DNA of 64,000 nucleotides from Microtetraspora glauca (lineage in GTDB: Bacteria; Actinomycetota; Actinomycetes; Streptomycetales; Streptomycetaceae): assembly GCA_000721275.1 (NCBI GenBank), contig JOFO01000001.1, forward strand, positions 1 to 64,000. The letters run 5' to 3'. Below are positions 15,777-25,500 of the stretch, in pieces (the first letter of the stretch is position 1; every line of letters begins with the position of its first letter). A model generated the notes under the pieces. The model saw only the letters and a program-made list of their open reading frames with translations, made no database searches and had not been told where the DNA came from. A program made the translations under genes and the position numbers.

Positions 15777-18068
15777 TCAGCGTGACGGGCGCGCGCCGGT
15801 CCGGCCGTCGGGCGTCGTCCTGGCGAGGACGAGCGCCACGTCGTCCTGGGCCGGGTCCTCCAGGAGCCGGTCCAGGACGCCGTCGCAGAGTGCGTCCAGC
15901 GGGCCGTCGGCCCGGCCGAGGGCGAGCCGGAGCTGGCGCATCCCCTCGTCGAGGTCCCGGTCCCGGGCCTCGATCAGTCCGTCCGTGTACAGCACCAGCA
16001 GTCCGCCGGGGACCAGTGGCAGCTCCTCGGTGCCGAAGTCGTGGGCTCCGGTGCCGAGCGGCGTGCCGGGCGGTCCCTGGAGGAACGAGACCGTCCCGTC
16101 GGGAGAGACCACGGCCGGCGGCAGGTGGCCGGCGCGGGCGATCGTCCAGGTGCCGGTGGCCGGGGAGTGCACCGCGTACAGGCAGGTGGCCATGGTGTCC
16201 TCGCCGAGGTCGGCGACGACGGCGTCGAGGGAGCGCAGCATCTCGGTCGGCGGGATGCCGTGGCGCGCCAGGGTCCGCACCGCGGTGCGGAGCTGGCCCA
16301 TGACGGCGGCGGCGTGGATGCCGTGGCCCATGACGTCGCCGATCACCAGACCCGTGCGCCCGTCGGGCAGCTCGATGACGTCGAACCAGTCGCCGCCGAC
16401 GTCGTGCGCGCTGGCGGGCAGGTAGCGGCCGGTGAGTTCGAGGCCGGTGACGGCGGGCAGGGCGCTGTTGGTGAGGCTGCGCTGGAGGGCGAGCGCGGCG
16501 GCCCGCTGGGTGGTGTAGAGGCGGGCGTTGTCGATGTTGAGGGCGGCGCGGGCGACGACCTCGTCGATGAGCACCGCGTCCTGGTCGTCGAAGGGCTCGC
16601 GGGTCTTGAGCCGGGTGACGGTGACGGCGCCGAGGACCTGGCCGCGCGCGACGAGCGGGACGGTACGGGCGGAGCCGAAGCGGGTCGACAGGTACGCGCG
16701 CAGCGGTTCGGCGGCGCGGCCGGGGAAGAGGACCGGGATGTCGGCGTTGGTGAGGAAGGTGGGCCGGCCGTCGAGGACCAGCCGTTCGTACGCCGACCCC
16801 GGCGGCAGCTGGAAGGTCTGGCCGGCGTCGAGGAACGGACTCGGCGGCACCGGTTCGGGGAAGACGGCGGCGATCCGGCGCAGCACGCCCCGGGAGGAGG
16901 CGGCCGGGTCGTCGGGCTCCAGGACGGCTTCCAGCATCTGCACATCGGCGGAGTCGCAGAGCTGCGGCACCAGGAAGCGGACGACCTCCTCGCCGGTCTG
17001 CCGCAGGTCGAGGGTGGTGCCGATGCGCGCGCCGGCCTCGGAGAGCAGCGCGAAGCGGTGCCGGGCCCGTTCGACCTCCAGGTGCGCCTCCTGGCTCTCG
17101 GTGATGTCGACGAGGGAGGCGATGAGCCCGAGCGGGCGTCCGGAGCGCGCGGGGTCGGCGGCGCCGTCGGCACGGGCGAGACGGTCGGTGCGGGTGAGGC
17201 CGTCGGTGTGGTCGGTGCGGATGGTGCTGTCGGTGTGCGCCGGGCCGTCGGGGCGGGTGAGGCCGTCGGTGCGCTCCGCGTCGGGGGCGGTGCGGGGGGC
17301 CATGGTGCCGGTGGCGGTGGCGCTCGTCTGGCCGAAGCGGGTGCCGCGGTCGACGAGGGGCGCGTAGGAACAGGACCAGATGTGGTCGCGGCCGGGGTCG
17401 GCGGGGGTGCGGCCGACCCTGCGGGCGTCGATGACGGGCGTGCGGGTCTCGAGGACCTGCCGCATCAGGGCCTCCAGCGAGGCGGCGTTGACGCCGGGCA
17501 CCACCTCGGTGAGGCGGCGGCCGACGTGTTCGGCGGCGCTGACGCCGTTCATCCGGGCGAGGGCGTCGTTGACCCGCAGGAAGCGCAGATCGGGGCCGAG
17601 CAGGGCGAGCCCTATGGGCGACTGGGTGAAGAGGCTCTCCATCGCGGCGAGGTTCTCGCGCATCCGCAGCACCTCGGAGGTCTCCACGGCGATGAGCATG
17701 GCACCGGGCCGGCCGGCGGGGTCGGCGGCGGGCACGATCCACATCTCCATGGGGACCGTGTGCCCGTCGCGGTGGCGGACCGGCAGGGTGCCGACCATGG
17801 TCTCGCCGGCCTGGACGCGGCGGGTGAGCCGGTCGGCGAGCTCGCGGTTGGCGTCGGGCACGAGCAGGGGCGTCGCGGGGAGGCCGAGGACGTGTTCGGG
17901 ACGGTGGCCGAGCAGGTCCTGCGCGGCGAGCGACCACTCGACGATGCGCCCCTCGGCGTCCTCGCGCCAGAGGGCGATCGGCAGCAGTTCCCGGAGCACG
18001 CCCGCGTCCCCGACGGCCGCTCGCGGCGGCTGCGGAACCCTGCTCGGTGACGACTGATGAGCGTCCAC
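15777..18068 (-). CDS. PAS-PAS-GAF-PP2C (SpoIIE-type) phosphatase
   Basis: A 763-residue cytoplasmic sensor phosphatase. Domains in order: PAS1 about 24-133 (LPIALWREDAEGRIVEWSLA), PAS2 about 145-325 (SPIGLALLGPDLRFLRVNDA), GAF about 340-510 (HRFALLSEAGARIGTTLDLR) and PP2C/SpoIIE about 540-750 (GLELTGRYLPASAHDVGGDWFD, GDVMGHG, YTDGLIEARDRDLDEG, DDVALVL), with the Mn-binding Asp in GGDWFD, GDVMGHG and DDVA. It should dephosphorylate an anti-anti-sigma (STAS) protein. A low-complexity insert of about 68 residues rich in R, T, D and G splits PAS2 between SYAPLVD and RPLGLIASLVDITE. Start GTG at 18068. Confidence 0.93.
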   Translation of the reverse strand: MDAHQSSPSRVPQPPRAAVGDAGVLRELLPIALWREDAEGRIVEWSLAAQDLLGHRPEHVLGLPATPLLVPDANRELADRLTRRVQAGETMVGTLPVRHRDGHTVPMEMWIVPAADPAGRPGAMLIAVETSEVLRMRENLAAMESLFTQSPIGLALLGPDLRFLRVNDALARMNGVSAAEHVGRRLTEVVPGVNAASLEALMRQVLETRTPVIDARRVGRTPADPGRDHIWSCSYAPLVDRGTRFGQTSATATGTMAPRTAPDAERTDGLTRPDGPAHTDSTIRTDHTDGLTRTDRLARADGAADPARSGRPLGLIASLVDITESQEAHLEVERARHRFALLSEAGARIGTTLDLRQTGEEVVRFLVPQLCDSADVQMLEAVLEPDDPAASSRGVLRRIAAVFPEPVPPSPFLDAGQTFQLPPGSAYERLVLDGRPTFLTNADIPVLFPGRAAEPLRAYLSTRFGSARTVPLVARGQVLGAVTVTRLKTREPFDDQDAVLIDEVVARAALNIDNARLYTTQRAAALALQRSLTNSALPAVTGLELTGRYLPASAHDVGGDWFDVIELPDGRTGLVIGDVMGHGIHAAAVMGQLRTAVRTLARHGIPPTEMLRSLDAVVADLGEDTMATCLYAVHSPATGTWTIARAGHLPPAVVSPDGTVSFLQGPPGTPLGTGAHDFGTEELPLVPGGLLVLYTDGLIEARDRDLDEGMRQLRLALGRADGPLDALCDGVLDRLLEDPAQDDVALVLARTTPDGRTGARPSR
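17136..17342 (-). repeat. Low-complexity repeat insert inside PAS2 coding sequence
   Basis: Coding repeats of a unit like (R/H)TDGLTR(P/T)DG, such as RTDGLTRPDGPAHTD and RTDHTDGLTRTDRLARADG, interrupt the second PAS domain of the phosphatase. At DNA level this is repeated GTCGGTGCGGGTGAGGCC-like sequence, consistent with in-frame slippage expansion. Confidence 0.7.
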
Positions 18069-18261
18069 GCATCGACCTACGCATCGGCCTGGCCCCGGGG
18101 GGCAATCCCTACCGAATCACCCTAGCCGAGGTGCCGACGGGGGGCGTGCGCGGCGCATCCGTTCGGCCGCGCACCGCCGGCCCCCCCCGGAGGGGGAAGA
18201 ACGGGACCGGCGGCGCGCGTGCGGTGGGTCGCCCGTGGCGTGGGTCAGCAGGGGGCTCGGC

Positions 18262-18744
18262 TCAGAAGGCGAAGACGGCGCCGGTGCGGGCGTTCAGCTC
18301 GCAGGTGTTGCCGTACTGGCGGGAGAACGAGACCGGGCGCCCGTGCCACACGCCTTCGGCGCGGACCTCGACGGGGTCGTAGAGGAGGGTGCAGGCCCGG
18401 TCGGAGGGGCGCTCGACGCGCCCCTGGCTGGCATTCAGGTCGGCGCAGGCGGCCTCGGCCCGGGGGTGGTCGCCGCCGGCCGGGTCGCAGTGGAGGGTGA
18501 CGGTCCGGGCGGCGGGCGCGGCCGGGGCGGTGGCCTCGGGCGACGGTGCTGTGGTGCTGGGGGCGGGGCCGGAGACGGTGAGCCGGACGGTGGTGGTGGC
18601 GGGAGCGGCCGGGACGGCGGGGGCGGCGGCCGGGACGGGTACGGAGGCGGGCACGACCGGAGTCGCCGCGGGCGGGGTGGCTTCGGCCGTGGGGGCGGCG
18701 AGGAAGAGGGCGGCCAGCAGGGCAGCCGGGAGGTGCGTGTTCAT
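18262..18744 (-). CDS. Subtilisin-inhibitor (SSI) family protease inhibitor
   Basis: 160 residues. A signal peptide (about 1-22) and a 55-residue Ala/Pro/Thr-rich spacer precede the SSI domain. Four Cys at 86, 100, 118 and 148 match the two SSI disulfides. The reactive-loop region reads CTLLYDPVEVRAEGVWHG, so by analogy with SSI (CPMVYDP) the P1-P1' bond is Leu120-Leu121, predicting inhibition of subtilisin/chymotrypsin-like rather than trypsin-like proteases. The C-terminus YGNTCELNARTGAVFAF is the family signature. The spacer is longer than in classical SSI. ATG at 18744. Confidence 0.93.
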   Translation of the reverse strand: MNTHLPAALLAALFLAAPTAEATPPAATPVVPASVPVPAAAPAVPAAPATTTVRLTVSGPAPSTTAPSPEATAPAAPAARTVTLHCDPAGGDHPRAEAACADLNASQGRVERPSDRACTLLYDPVEVRAEGVWHGRPVSFSRQYGNTCELNARTGAVFAF

Positions 18745-19187
18745 GCCCGGTCAACGAGCCGCGGGGACCGGCGGTCACCGGCGCGCCGGCGACGGCGCGT
18801 CCGGGGGCGTGTCTGGGTGCGGGCCTGGGGCGGGTGCGGGCGGGTTCAGGCGGCGCCAGGACCCTGGCGAGGACTCGCCGCGTCCGGGGCGTCCGGGTGG
18901 CGTGAAGCCGCCGCGGTGCGCATCGGACGGGCGGGGCGGGCCGGGGTGGCGGAGTGGCTGATTCCGGCAGGCCGTCGTCGGTCGGACGGCGCTCCTGTAC
19001 GGCCGCCGGGGGTTCCCGGCGACGCACGGATGACCGAATTTCACCCTCCGTCACGCAAACAGGCCATTGGTTGCACAGGGAGTGATATTCGCAGGTCGTG
19101 TGCGTCTCGCGCCCTCTCGTACGCCCTGGTGAAGCTGATCTTCCGGAGCGCACTCTGATTCCGGCAACGCGAACGGGAGGGGTGCAC
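18745..19187. promoter_or_regulatory. Intergenic region upstream of the indolocarbazole operon
   Basis: 443 bp with no supported gene. The last ~160 bp (19030-19190) is distinctly richer in A/T (for example GACCGAATTTCACC, AACAGGCCATTGGTTGCAC, GTGATATTCG) and should hold the promoter of the operon that starts at 19188. No convincing operator or -10/-35 pair was identified. It separates two divergent transcripts, the SSI gene and the operon. Confidence 0.5.
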
Positions 19188-20825
19188 GTGGAGCGGGACA
19201 GGGGCGGGGACGGCGGCGGCGCCGACGTCTGCGTGGTGGGTGCCGGACCGGTCGGGCTGGCGCTGGCGATCGGGCTGCGCCGGCTCGGCCTCGGGGTCCG
19301 GATCGTCGACCGGGCGCCCGAGACGAAGCGGGAGGCCCGGGCGCTGGTGCTGTGGGCGCGGGCGCGGGAGGCGCTGGACGCGCTGGGCGTCGGCGCGGCC
19401 CTGGACGCGCACGGGGTGGAGCTGGGCGCGGTGACCGTGCACGCCCGGGGCCGGCCGCTGGGCGAGCTGACCACCGGCTGGGCCCGCTCCGCCTTCGCCC
19501 GCCCGCTCAACATCGAGCAGCACGTCATCGAGCGGCTGCTGGCCGAGGAGCTGGCCGGGCTGGGCACGCGCGTCGAGTGGAACGCCGAGGTCACCGACGT
19601 GAAGGCGCACGACGACCGGGCCGAGTTCACACTGCGGCACGGGGACGGCCGGGTCGAGTCGGACGCGGCGGCGTGGATCGTGGGCTGCGAGGGGACCCGC
19701 AGCGTGGTGCGGGACCGGCTCGGGATCGCCTTCGAGGGGCGGCGGCGCACCGGCCTCCAGGTCGTGCAGGGCAACGCCGTGCCCAGCTGGCCGCTGGCCG
19801 AGGAGCCCGGCCGCGGGCACATCTTCCTGGCCCCGCACCGGGCGCTGCTCGTCTTCCCGCTGCCCGACGGCGGCTACCGCTTCTTCTGCTTCCGCGACGA
19901 CCCCGACCCGGCGCTCGGCGCGCCCCCGACCCTGGACGAGCTGCGGGACCTGGTCGCGGAGACGGCCCGCATGCCCGGTCTGCGGCTCGCGCCGGCGCCG
20001 TCCCGCTGGCTGAACCGCGCCCGGTTCAGCGACCGGGTCGCCGCCCGGCTGCGCAGCGGGCGCGGCCTCCTGGCCGGGGACGCGGCGCACGCCTGGGCGC
20101 CGGTCGGCGGCCACGGCATGAACGTGGGCGTGCTCGGCGCCCACAACCTCGCCTGGAAGCTGGCGGCGGTGCACCGGGGCGAGGCCGGGGACGCCCTGCT
20201 CGACACGTACGACGCGGAGCAGCGGCTGCTGGCGCTGCGGTACATCCGGGAGATGCGGTTCAACTTCATGGAGTTGCCGCTGCCGCCGCTCGGGCACCGG
20301 GCCTTCACCGCGACGGTGCCGGCCGCGCTGGCCCGGCCCGGTTTCCAGCGCCGGCTCGATCTGCGGCTGAGCGACCTGCGGCGCCATCATCGCGCCAGTC
20401 CGCTGTCGGTGGACGTGCCCGGGCCGGGACGGGCCGGCGGCGTGCGGGCCGGCGACCGGATGCCGGACGCGTCGGTGGTGCCGGCGGAGCCGGGGCCCGG
20501 AGCGGGGCGGCCCGGGGAGGCGGTGCGGCTGCACCGGCTGCTCGCCTACGGGACGTGGTCCCTGGTGCTGTGGGAGGCGCGCGCCGACGCCGTCACCCTC
20601 GGGGCGCTGCGCGCGGCCCGTGCCGCCGTGCCCGTGCCCGTACGCCTGCTGCCGGTGACGCCCGCCGACCGGAGGGCCGCCGCCGCGCTCGGGGATCCGG
20701 CGGAGCTGCGGCTGGTGCGGCCGGACGGGTACGTGGGCCTGGTCGCCCCGCTGGGGCGGGTCGACCGGCTCCGCGCGTACCTGGCGGGGCTCGCCGCGCA
20801 GACGAGAACCGCCGTACGGCCCTGA
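19188..20825 (+). CDS. FAD-dependent aromatic monooxygenase (extra tailoring oxygenase)
   Basis: 545 residues, class A (PheA/TfdB, FAD_binding_3) flavoprotein hydroxylase. GxGxxG is at GAGPVG (18-23). GCEGTRSVVRDRLGI (166-180) replaces the usual GCDG by GCEG. The ribityl-binding motif GDAAHAWAPVGGHGMNVG starts at 297, and a thioredoxin-like C-terminal domain ends ELRLVRPDGYVGLVAPLG. It leads the operon and lies 79 bp upstream of the amino-acid-oxidase gene. It is not the RebC homologue, which is encoded at 25747. By position it could hydroxylate or epoxidise the indolocarbazole, like the X1/X2 monooxygenases of indolotryptoline clusters; that is inference. GTG at 19188 has GGGAGG 7 nt upstream; GTG 19182 is an alternative. 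Confidence 0.85.
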   Translation: MERDRGGDGGGADVCVVGAGPVGLALAIGLRRLGLGVRIVDRAPETKREARALVLWARAREALDALGVGAALDAHGVELGAVTVHARGRPLGELTTGWARSAFARPLNIEQHVIERLLAEELAGLGTRVEWNAEVTDVKAHDDRAEFTLRHGDGRVESDAAAWIVGCEGTRSVVRDRLGIAFEGRRRTGLQVVQGNAVPSWPLAEEPGRGHIFLAPHRALLVFPLPDGGYRFFCFRDDPDPALGAPPTLDELRDLVAETARMPGLRLAPAPSRWLNRARFSDRVAARLRSGRGLLAGDAAHAWAPVGGHGMNVGVLGAHNLAWKLAAVHRGEAGDALLDTYDAEQRLLALRYIREMRFNFMELPLPPLGHRAFTATVPAALARPGFQRRLDLRLSDLRRHHRASPLSVDVPGPGRAGGVRAGDRMPDASVVPAEPGPGAGRPGEAVRLHRLLAYGTWSLVLWEARADAVTLGALRAARAAVPVPVRLLPVTPADRRAAAALGDPAELRLVRPDGYVGLVAPLGRVDRLRAYLAGLAAQTRTAVRP

Positions 20826-20904
20826 GCGCCCGTCACCCCGGTGCCGGCCGCCCGTCCCCCTCGTCCCCAGCCCCGCGCACGAACCGATCGGGAGTCGGAT
20901 CCTG

Positions 20905-22560
20905 ATGTCCACCAGCCCTGCCTCCGCCACGCCGTGGCTCCCGGAGCCCCGCCCGCCCGTACCCCCCGTCCCGCCGCCGTACCCCGCCCCTGCCGCTTCC
21001 GCGTCCGCCGCGTCGCCCGTCGGGTGGGGCGGGCCGCCGTCCGGGCGCCGCCGTCCGCGTCCCGGGGGCACCGTGACCGTGGTGGGCGCCGGGATCGCCG
21101 GGCTCGTCGCCGCGTACGAACTGGAGCGGCTCGGCTTCCGCGTCGAGGTCCTGGAAGGGAGCCCGCGGCTCGGCGGGCGGGTGCACACCCACCGGTTCGG
21201 GGCCCAGGAGGGCGCGCCGTTCGTGGAGCTCGGCGCGATGCGGATCCCGACGGCGCACCACCGGACGATGCGGTACGTCGCCCACCTCGGGCTCGCGGAC
21301 CAGCTGCGCCCGTTCCGGACGCTGCTGTCGGAGGAGAACGCCTTCCTGGCGACCGGCGGCGGGCACGTGCGGCTGCGGGACGCGCCGCGGCACCTGGTGG
21401 CCGAGGTGCGGGCGTCGCTGGGGCTCGCCGGGTTCCGGGAGGAGACGGTGGTGTTCGGCGCGTGGCTGGCGGCGGTCGTCGACGCCGTCGCCCCGCCCGC
21501 GCTGCGGGACGGACTCCGCGCCGATCTGGGCGGGCGGCTGCTCGGTCTGGTGGACGCGATCGACCTGACGCCCCATCTGCGGGGCGGGGGCAAGGACAGG
21601 ATCGACGTGCACGGCCTGTTCGCGGCCCATCCGGGGATCCGGGCCGGCTGCGGCAGCCGGCTCGACGGCTTCCTGGACGACATCCTCACCGAGACGAGTC
21701 CCGCGCTGGTCCGCCTGGCCTGCGGCATGGACCAGCTCGTGCAGCGGCTCGCCGCCCGGATCCGGGGGCCGATCTGGCTGGGCCAGCGGGCGACCGGCTT
21801 CGCGACCGCCGCCGACCACGTCCGCGTCCGGCTCGGCGGCGCCGGGGCGGCCCGGGTCCGCCGCTGCGACTACGTGCTCTGCACCGTGCCGTTCTCGGTG
21901 CTGCGGACCCTGCCGCTGGCCGGGTTCGACGCGGACAAGCTCGACGTGGTCCGCGAGGTGGTCTACTGCCCGGCCACCAAGGTCGCCGTGCACTGCCGGG
22001 AGCCGTTCTGGGAGCGCGAGGGCATCCGGGGCGGCGCCTCCTTCAGCGGCGGCCGGATCCGGCAGACGTACTACCCGTCCTCCGAGCCGGCGGGCGCCGC
22101 CGGCACCGGGGATCGGGCGCTGGGCGCGGCGCTGCTCGCCAGCTACACGATCGGCGAGGACGCCGACGTGCTCGGCGGCATGCCGGCGCCGGAGCGGCAC
22201 CGGGCGGTCGTCGAGGAGCTGGGCCGGATGCATCCGCAGCTGCTGCGGCGCGGGATGGTGCGCGGGGTCGCCAGTCTGGCCTGGGGCGGCCACCCGTGGA
22301 CCCGGGGCGGCTGCACCATCCGCTGGGGCGCGGACCCGGCGGACCGGGAGGAGCAGCGGCTGCGGGCGCTGCGCCCGCAGGGGCGGATGTTCTTCGCCGG
22401 GGAGCACTGCGCGGCCGAACCGGCGTGGATCGAGGGCGCGGTGGAGTCGGCGCTGACAGCGGTGGAGCTGATCGCCCGGGAGGAGCGGCTGCGGGACGGG
22501 CCCGGACGGGACGGGCCGTGGCGGGGTGCGGCGGTGCCGGCCGGGCTGGAGGCGGCATGA
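20905..22560 (+). CDS. rebO: L-tryptophan (flavin amine) oxidase, RebO/StaO/VioA-like
   Basis: 551 residues. The dinucleotide motif VVGAGIAGLVAAYELERLGF (GAGIAG 61-66) and the L-amino-acid-oxidase string GAMRIP (110-115) place it in the flavin monoamine oxidase family. SLAWGGHPWTRGGC and MFFAGEHCAAEPAWIEGAVES form the C-terminal FAD part. In context it would oxidise L-Trp to indole-3-pyruvate imine, the first step to chromopyrrolic acid. Odd: the first ~53 residues are a Pro/Ala/Ser-rich extension before the Rossmann strand. ATG at 20905 has GGAG about 10 nt upstream. Its stop overlaps the next start (ATGA). Confidence 0.9.
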   Translation: MSTSPASATPWLPEPRPPVPPVPPPYPAPAASASAASPVGWGGPPSGRRRPRPGGTVTVVGAGIAGLVAAYELERLGFRVEVLEGSPRLGGRVHTHRFGAQEGAPFVELGAMRIPTAHHRTMRYVAHLGLADQLRPFRTLLSEENAFLATGGGHVRLRDAPRHLVAEVRASLGLAGFREETVVFGAWLAAVVDAVAPPALRDGLRADLGGRLLGLVDAIDLTPHLRGGGKDRIDVHGLFAAHPGIRAGCGSRLDGFLDDILTETSPALVRLACGMDQLVQRLAARIRGPIWLGQRATGFATAADHVRVRLGGAGAARVRRCDYVLCTVPFSVLRTLPLAGFDADKLDVVREVVYCPATKVAVHCREPFWEREGIRGGASFSGGRIRQTYYPSSEPAGAAGTGDRALGAALLASYTIGEDADVLGGMPAPERHRAVVEELGRMHPQLLRRGMVRGVASLAWGGHPWTRGGCTIRWGADPADREEQRLRALRPQGRMFFAGEHCAAEPAWIEGAVESALTAVELIAREERLRDGPGRDGPWRGAAVPAGLEAA

Positions 22561-25500
22561 GCGTCTTCGACCTGCCCCGGGTGTACTTCGCCGGCACGGC
22601 GCTGACCCGGCTGCCGACCGGCCCGCGGTCCGGTCTGGTGGACCTGGCCACCAACACGGCGCTGCGCGGCGGCGACGGAGATGCTCCCGCGGTGCCGTTC
22701 GGGGTGTCCGGGCCGGCCGCCGACTACCACGCGCACCTGGCGGAGCCGGGGGCGCGCGGCGGGCACTTCTCGGGGAACGGGCACCTGGTGTGGGAGGCGC
22801 GGGTCACCGGGGTGGAGCGGACGGCAGGACGGGTGGACCGGTCGGACCCGCTGGTGGGCCGGTCGGTGGACCTGTGGGGCCATCACAACCCGTATCTGGG
22901 CACGACGGTGAACCGGGCGCGGGTCTTCGACGTGGATCCGGCGTCGGCGTGGACGACGACGCTGATGGGCGGCCGGTTCGCGTTCGGGCGGGAGGGCAGG
23001 TCGCATGACGCCGGCTATGTGTGCCTGGGCGGTCTGAGCGGTTTCATGCCGCCGCGCTGGCAGGGGTTCCGGCCGGTGGCGCGATCGCTCCACCAGTGCG
23101 TGGCCGGGGCGGACGACGGGCTCGACTGGCCGTCCGGCGCGGTGGACTCCCCCGCCGTGCGGGCCCTGCGCGCGGCGGTGGCGGAGCGGGACGGCGGGGC
23201 TCTGCTCGTGCAGTTCACCCTGGAGGCCCGCGGCGTCGCGCCGGACGCGGGAGGCGGTCCGGGGGACGCGCCGGGCCGGTGGCGGCTCGCCGGGGTGGTG
23301 GCGCCGTGGAGCCCCGGGGAGCCGCGCAGTCATCCGGCCGGCCGGCTGCTCGTCCCGTACGGGGCGGACGGCGCCGACCCCGGGGGGCCCGGGCCGTGCA
23401 CGGTGCGGGTCGGTCCGGAGACGATGGTCGTCAACGAGCCGTACGCGCGTGCCGGCGGCGGTGCCGGCGCGGCCCTGGAGGTGCGGACGGCGCGGTCGGG
23501 GCTGACGGTGGCGGTGCTGCCGGCCGGGTTCCGGGGCGGGGCGGTGGCGACCGTGCCCGTGGCGTCGGAGGAGGCGGCGCGGCGGGCCGTCGGCGAAGGG
23601 CTCGTGGTGGTGCGGCCCGGCTCGGACCGGGTTCTGCTGCGGGAGCGGGAAACCGTGGTGCTCACCGACGAGGCCGCGCTGATCCTCGACCATCCGGACG
23701 TGGAGCGGGGCGACGAGCACGCCGTCGAGGTGCCGGTGCGCGGCTTCCTGCGCGGCGAGCCCGCCCCGCACGCGGCGGTGGAGGTCCGCCAGTACCCGAA
23801 CCCGCGGGCCCTGCCGCTGGATCCGGCGGCGTCGGGACCGCGCGCCCGGACCGGGGACGTCCGGGTGGTACGGCTCCGGGCCGGCCGGGCGGGCGACCGG
23901 AAGGAGCCGGAGGCGGAGACGGCCGGGGACCGGTGCCGCGTCGTCACGGACGCGGAGGGGCACGGCCGGTTCACGGTCGCGGGAGCGCGGGCGGGCACCG
24001 CCCGGCTGCTGTTCGCTACCGGCCCCGAGGACGTGCCGCCCGTCGACCCGGCGGCGCCCGGTTCGGCGGCCGGCTGCTACGACGACGGCGACGAGCTGGG
24101 GTTCTGGGCGTGGGCGGGGACGGCCGCCGTGCGGGTGCTGCCCGACGACTGGCACCTCGACGCCGTCCTGCCGTCCGAGGTCGGCTTCGAGCTGCTGCAC
24201 CGCGAGGTGTTCGCGTACTACGAGCAGTTGTTCCCGTTCATGCGGGACGAGGTGTTCAGCCTGGCGGACCGCTGCAAGGTGGAGACGTACGCCCGGCTCG
24301 TCTGGCAGATGTGCGATCCGGCGAACAAGGACCGCACCTACTACATGCCGCCGACCAGGGACCTGACGCTGCCGAAGGCGCGGCTGCTGCTGCTCCACCT
24401 GCGGGCCCTGGGCACGGCCGGTGCGCGGCCGCAGACTCCGGCGGCTCCGGCGCCGCGCCGTGCGGCCGGGCCGCGGATCACCACCCGGGCCCAGTTGCGC
24501 GCCGCGCTGTGGCAGGCGGTCACGGTGGAGCTGGCGACCTCGCTCCAGTACCTGTACGCGGCGTGGACCGTCCCGACGCACGGCACCGGGTTCTCCTATG
24601 TCCGCAGCGGGGTGTGGACGCCCCGGCAGCTCCGGCTGGCCTGCGGCGACGGCGGGGAGACCCTGGCGAAGGGGATCCGGGACGGCCTGCTGGACGTGGC
24701 CCGCGAGGAGATGGTCCACTTCCTGGTCGTCAACAACGTGCTGACGGCGATGGGCGAGCCGTTCCACGTGCCGGCGCTCGACTTCGGGACGCCGGGACGG
24801 CTGCCGCTGTCGCTGGACTTCGCCCTGGAGCCGCTGCACCTCGGCAGCCTCCAGCGGTTCATCGCCATCGAGCGGCCGGAACGGCTCGCGGGAGGCGCGG
24901 ACCCCGGCGGGAGTCCCGGCGGGGCCGGGGCCCGCGCGGGCGCGCCGTTCGGTTCGCCGAGCGAGCTGTACGCGGCGATCCGGGACGGGCTGACCCGGGT
25001 GCCCGACCTGTTCCTCGTGGAGCGCGGGCGGGGCGGCGGCGAGCACCACCTCTTCCTGGGCGCGGCCGTCGACTCGGTCCACCCGGACTACCAGCTGGAG
25101 GTGGACGACCTGTCGAGCGCGCTGTTCGCGATCGACTTCGTCACCGAGCAGGGCGAGGGCGGGGTGCTCGACGCGCCGGGCGACGGCGGGCCCTCGCACC
25201 ACGAGACCTTCACGCGGCTCGCCGAACTCCTCATGACCGAACGGACCGACGGGCCGCGCGGGCAGGGACCGCCGTGGGAGCCCGCCCACCCGGCGCTGCG
25301 GAACCCGACGGCGGACCCCGCCCATCCCGGCCGGGCGGCCGTCCTCGACGCGCACGCCCTCCAGGTGCTGCGGCTCTTCAACCGCAGCTACTTCCTGATG
25401 CTCCAGCTGATGGTCCAGCACTTCGGCGAGAGCCCGGACGCGAGCCTGCGCCGCTCGCGGCTGATGAACGCGTCGATCGACGTGATGACCGGGATGATGC

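Noticed and set aside
14437..18105. Very long minus-strand open frame of about 1200 codons across Lrp, DinB and PP2C
   Set aside because: It overlaps three clearly recognisable genes and has the Arg/Pro/Ala-rich composition of a GC-rich shadow frame.
18940..19010. tRNA-like sequence GGTGGCGGAGTGGCTGATT
   Set aside because: It resembles the 5' end of a Leu/Ser tRNA, but no matching acceptor stem, anticodon arm or TPsiC arm follows.
20841..22556. Extension of the rebD-like frame upstream into the oxidase gene
   Set aside because: The frame is open through the oxidase gene by chance of GC content; RebD homology and the ATGA overlap set the true start at 22557.
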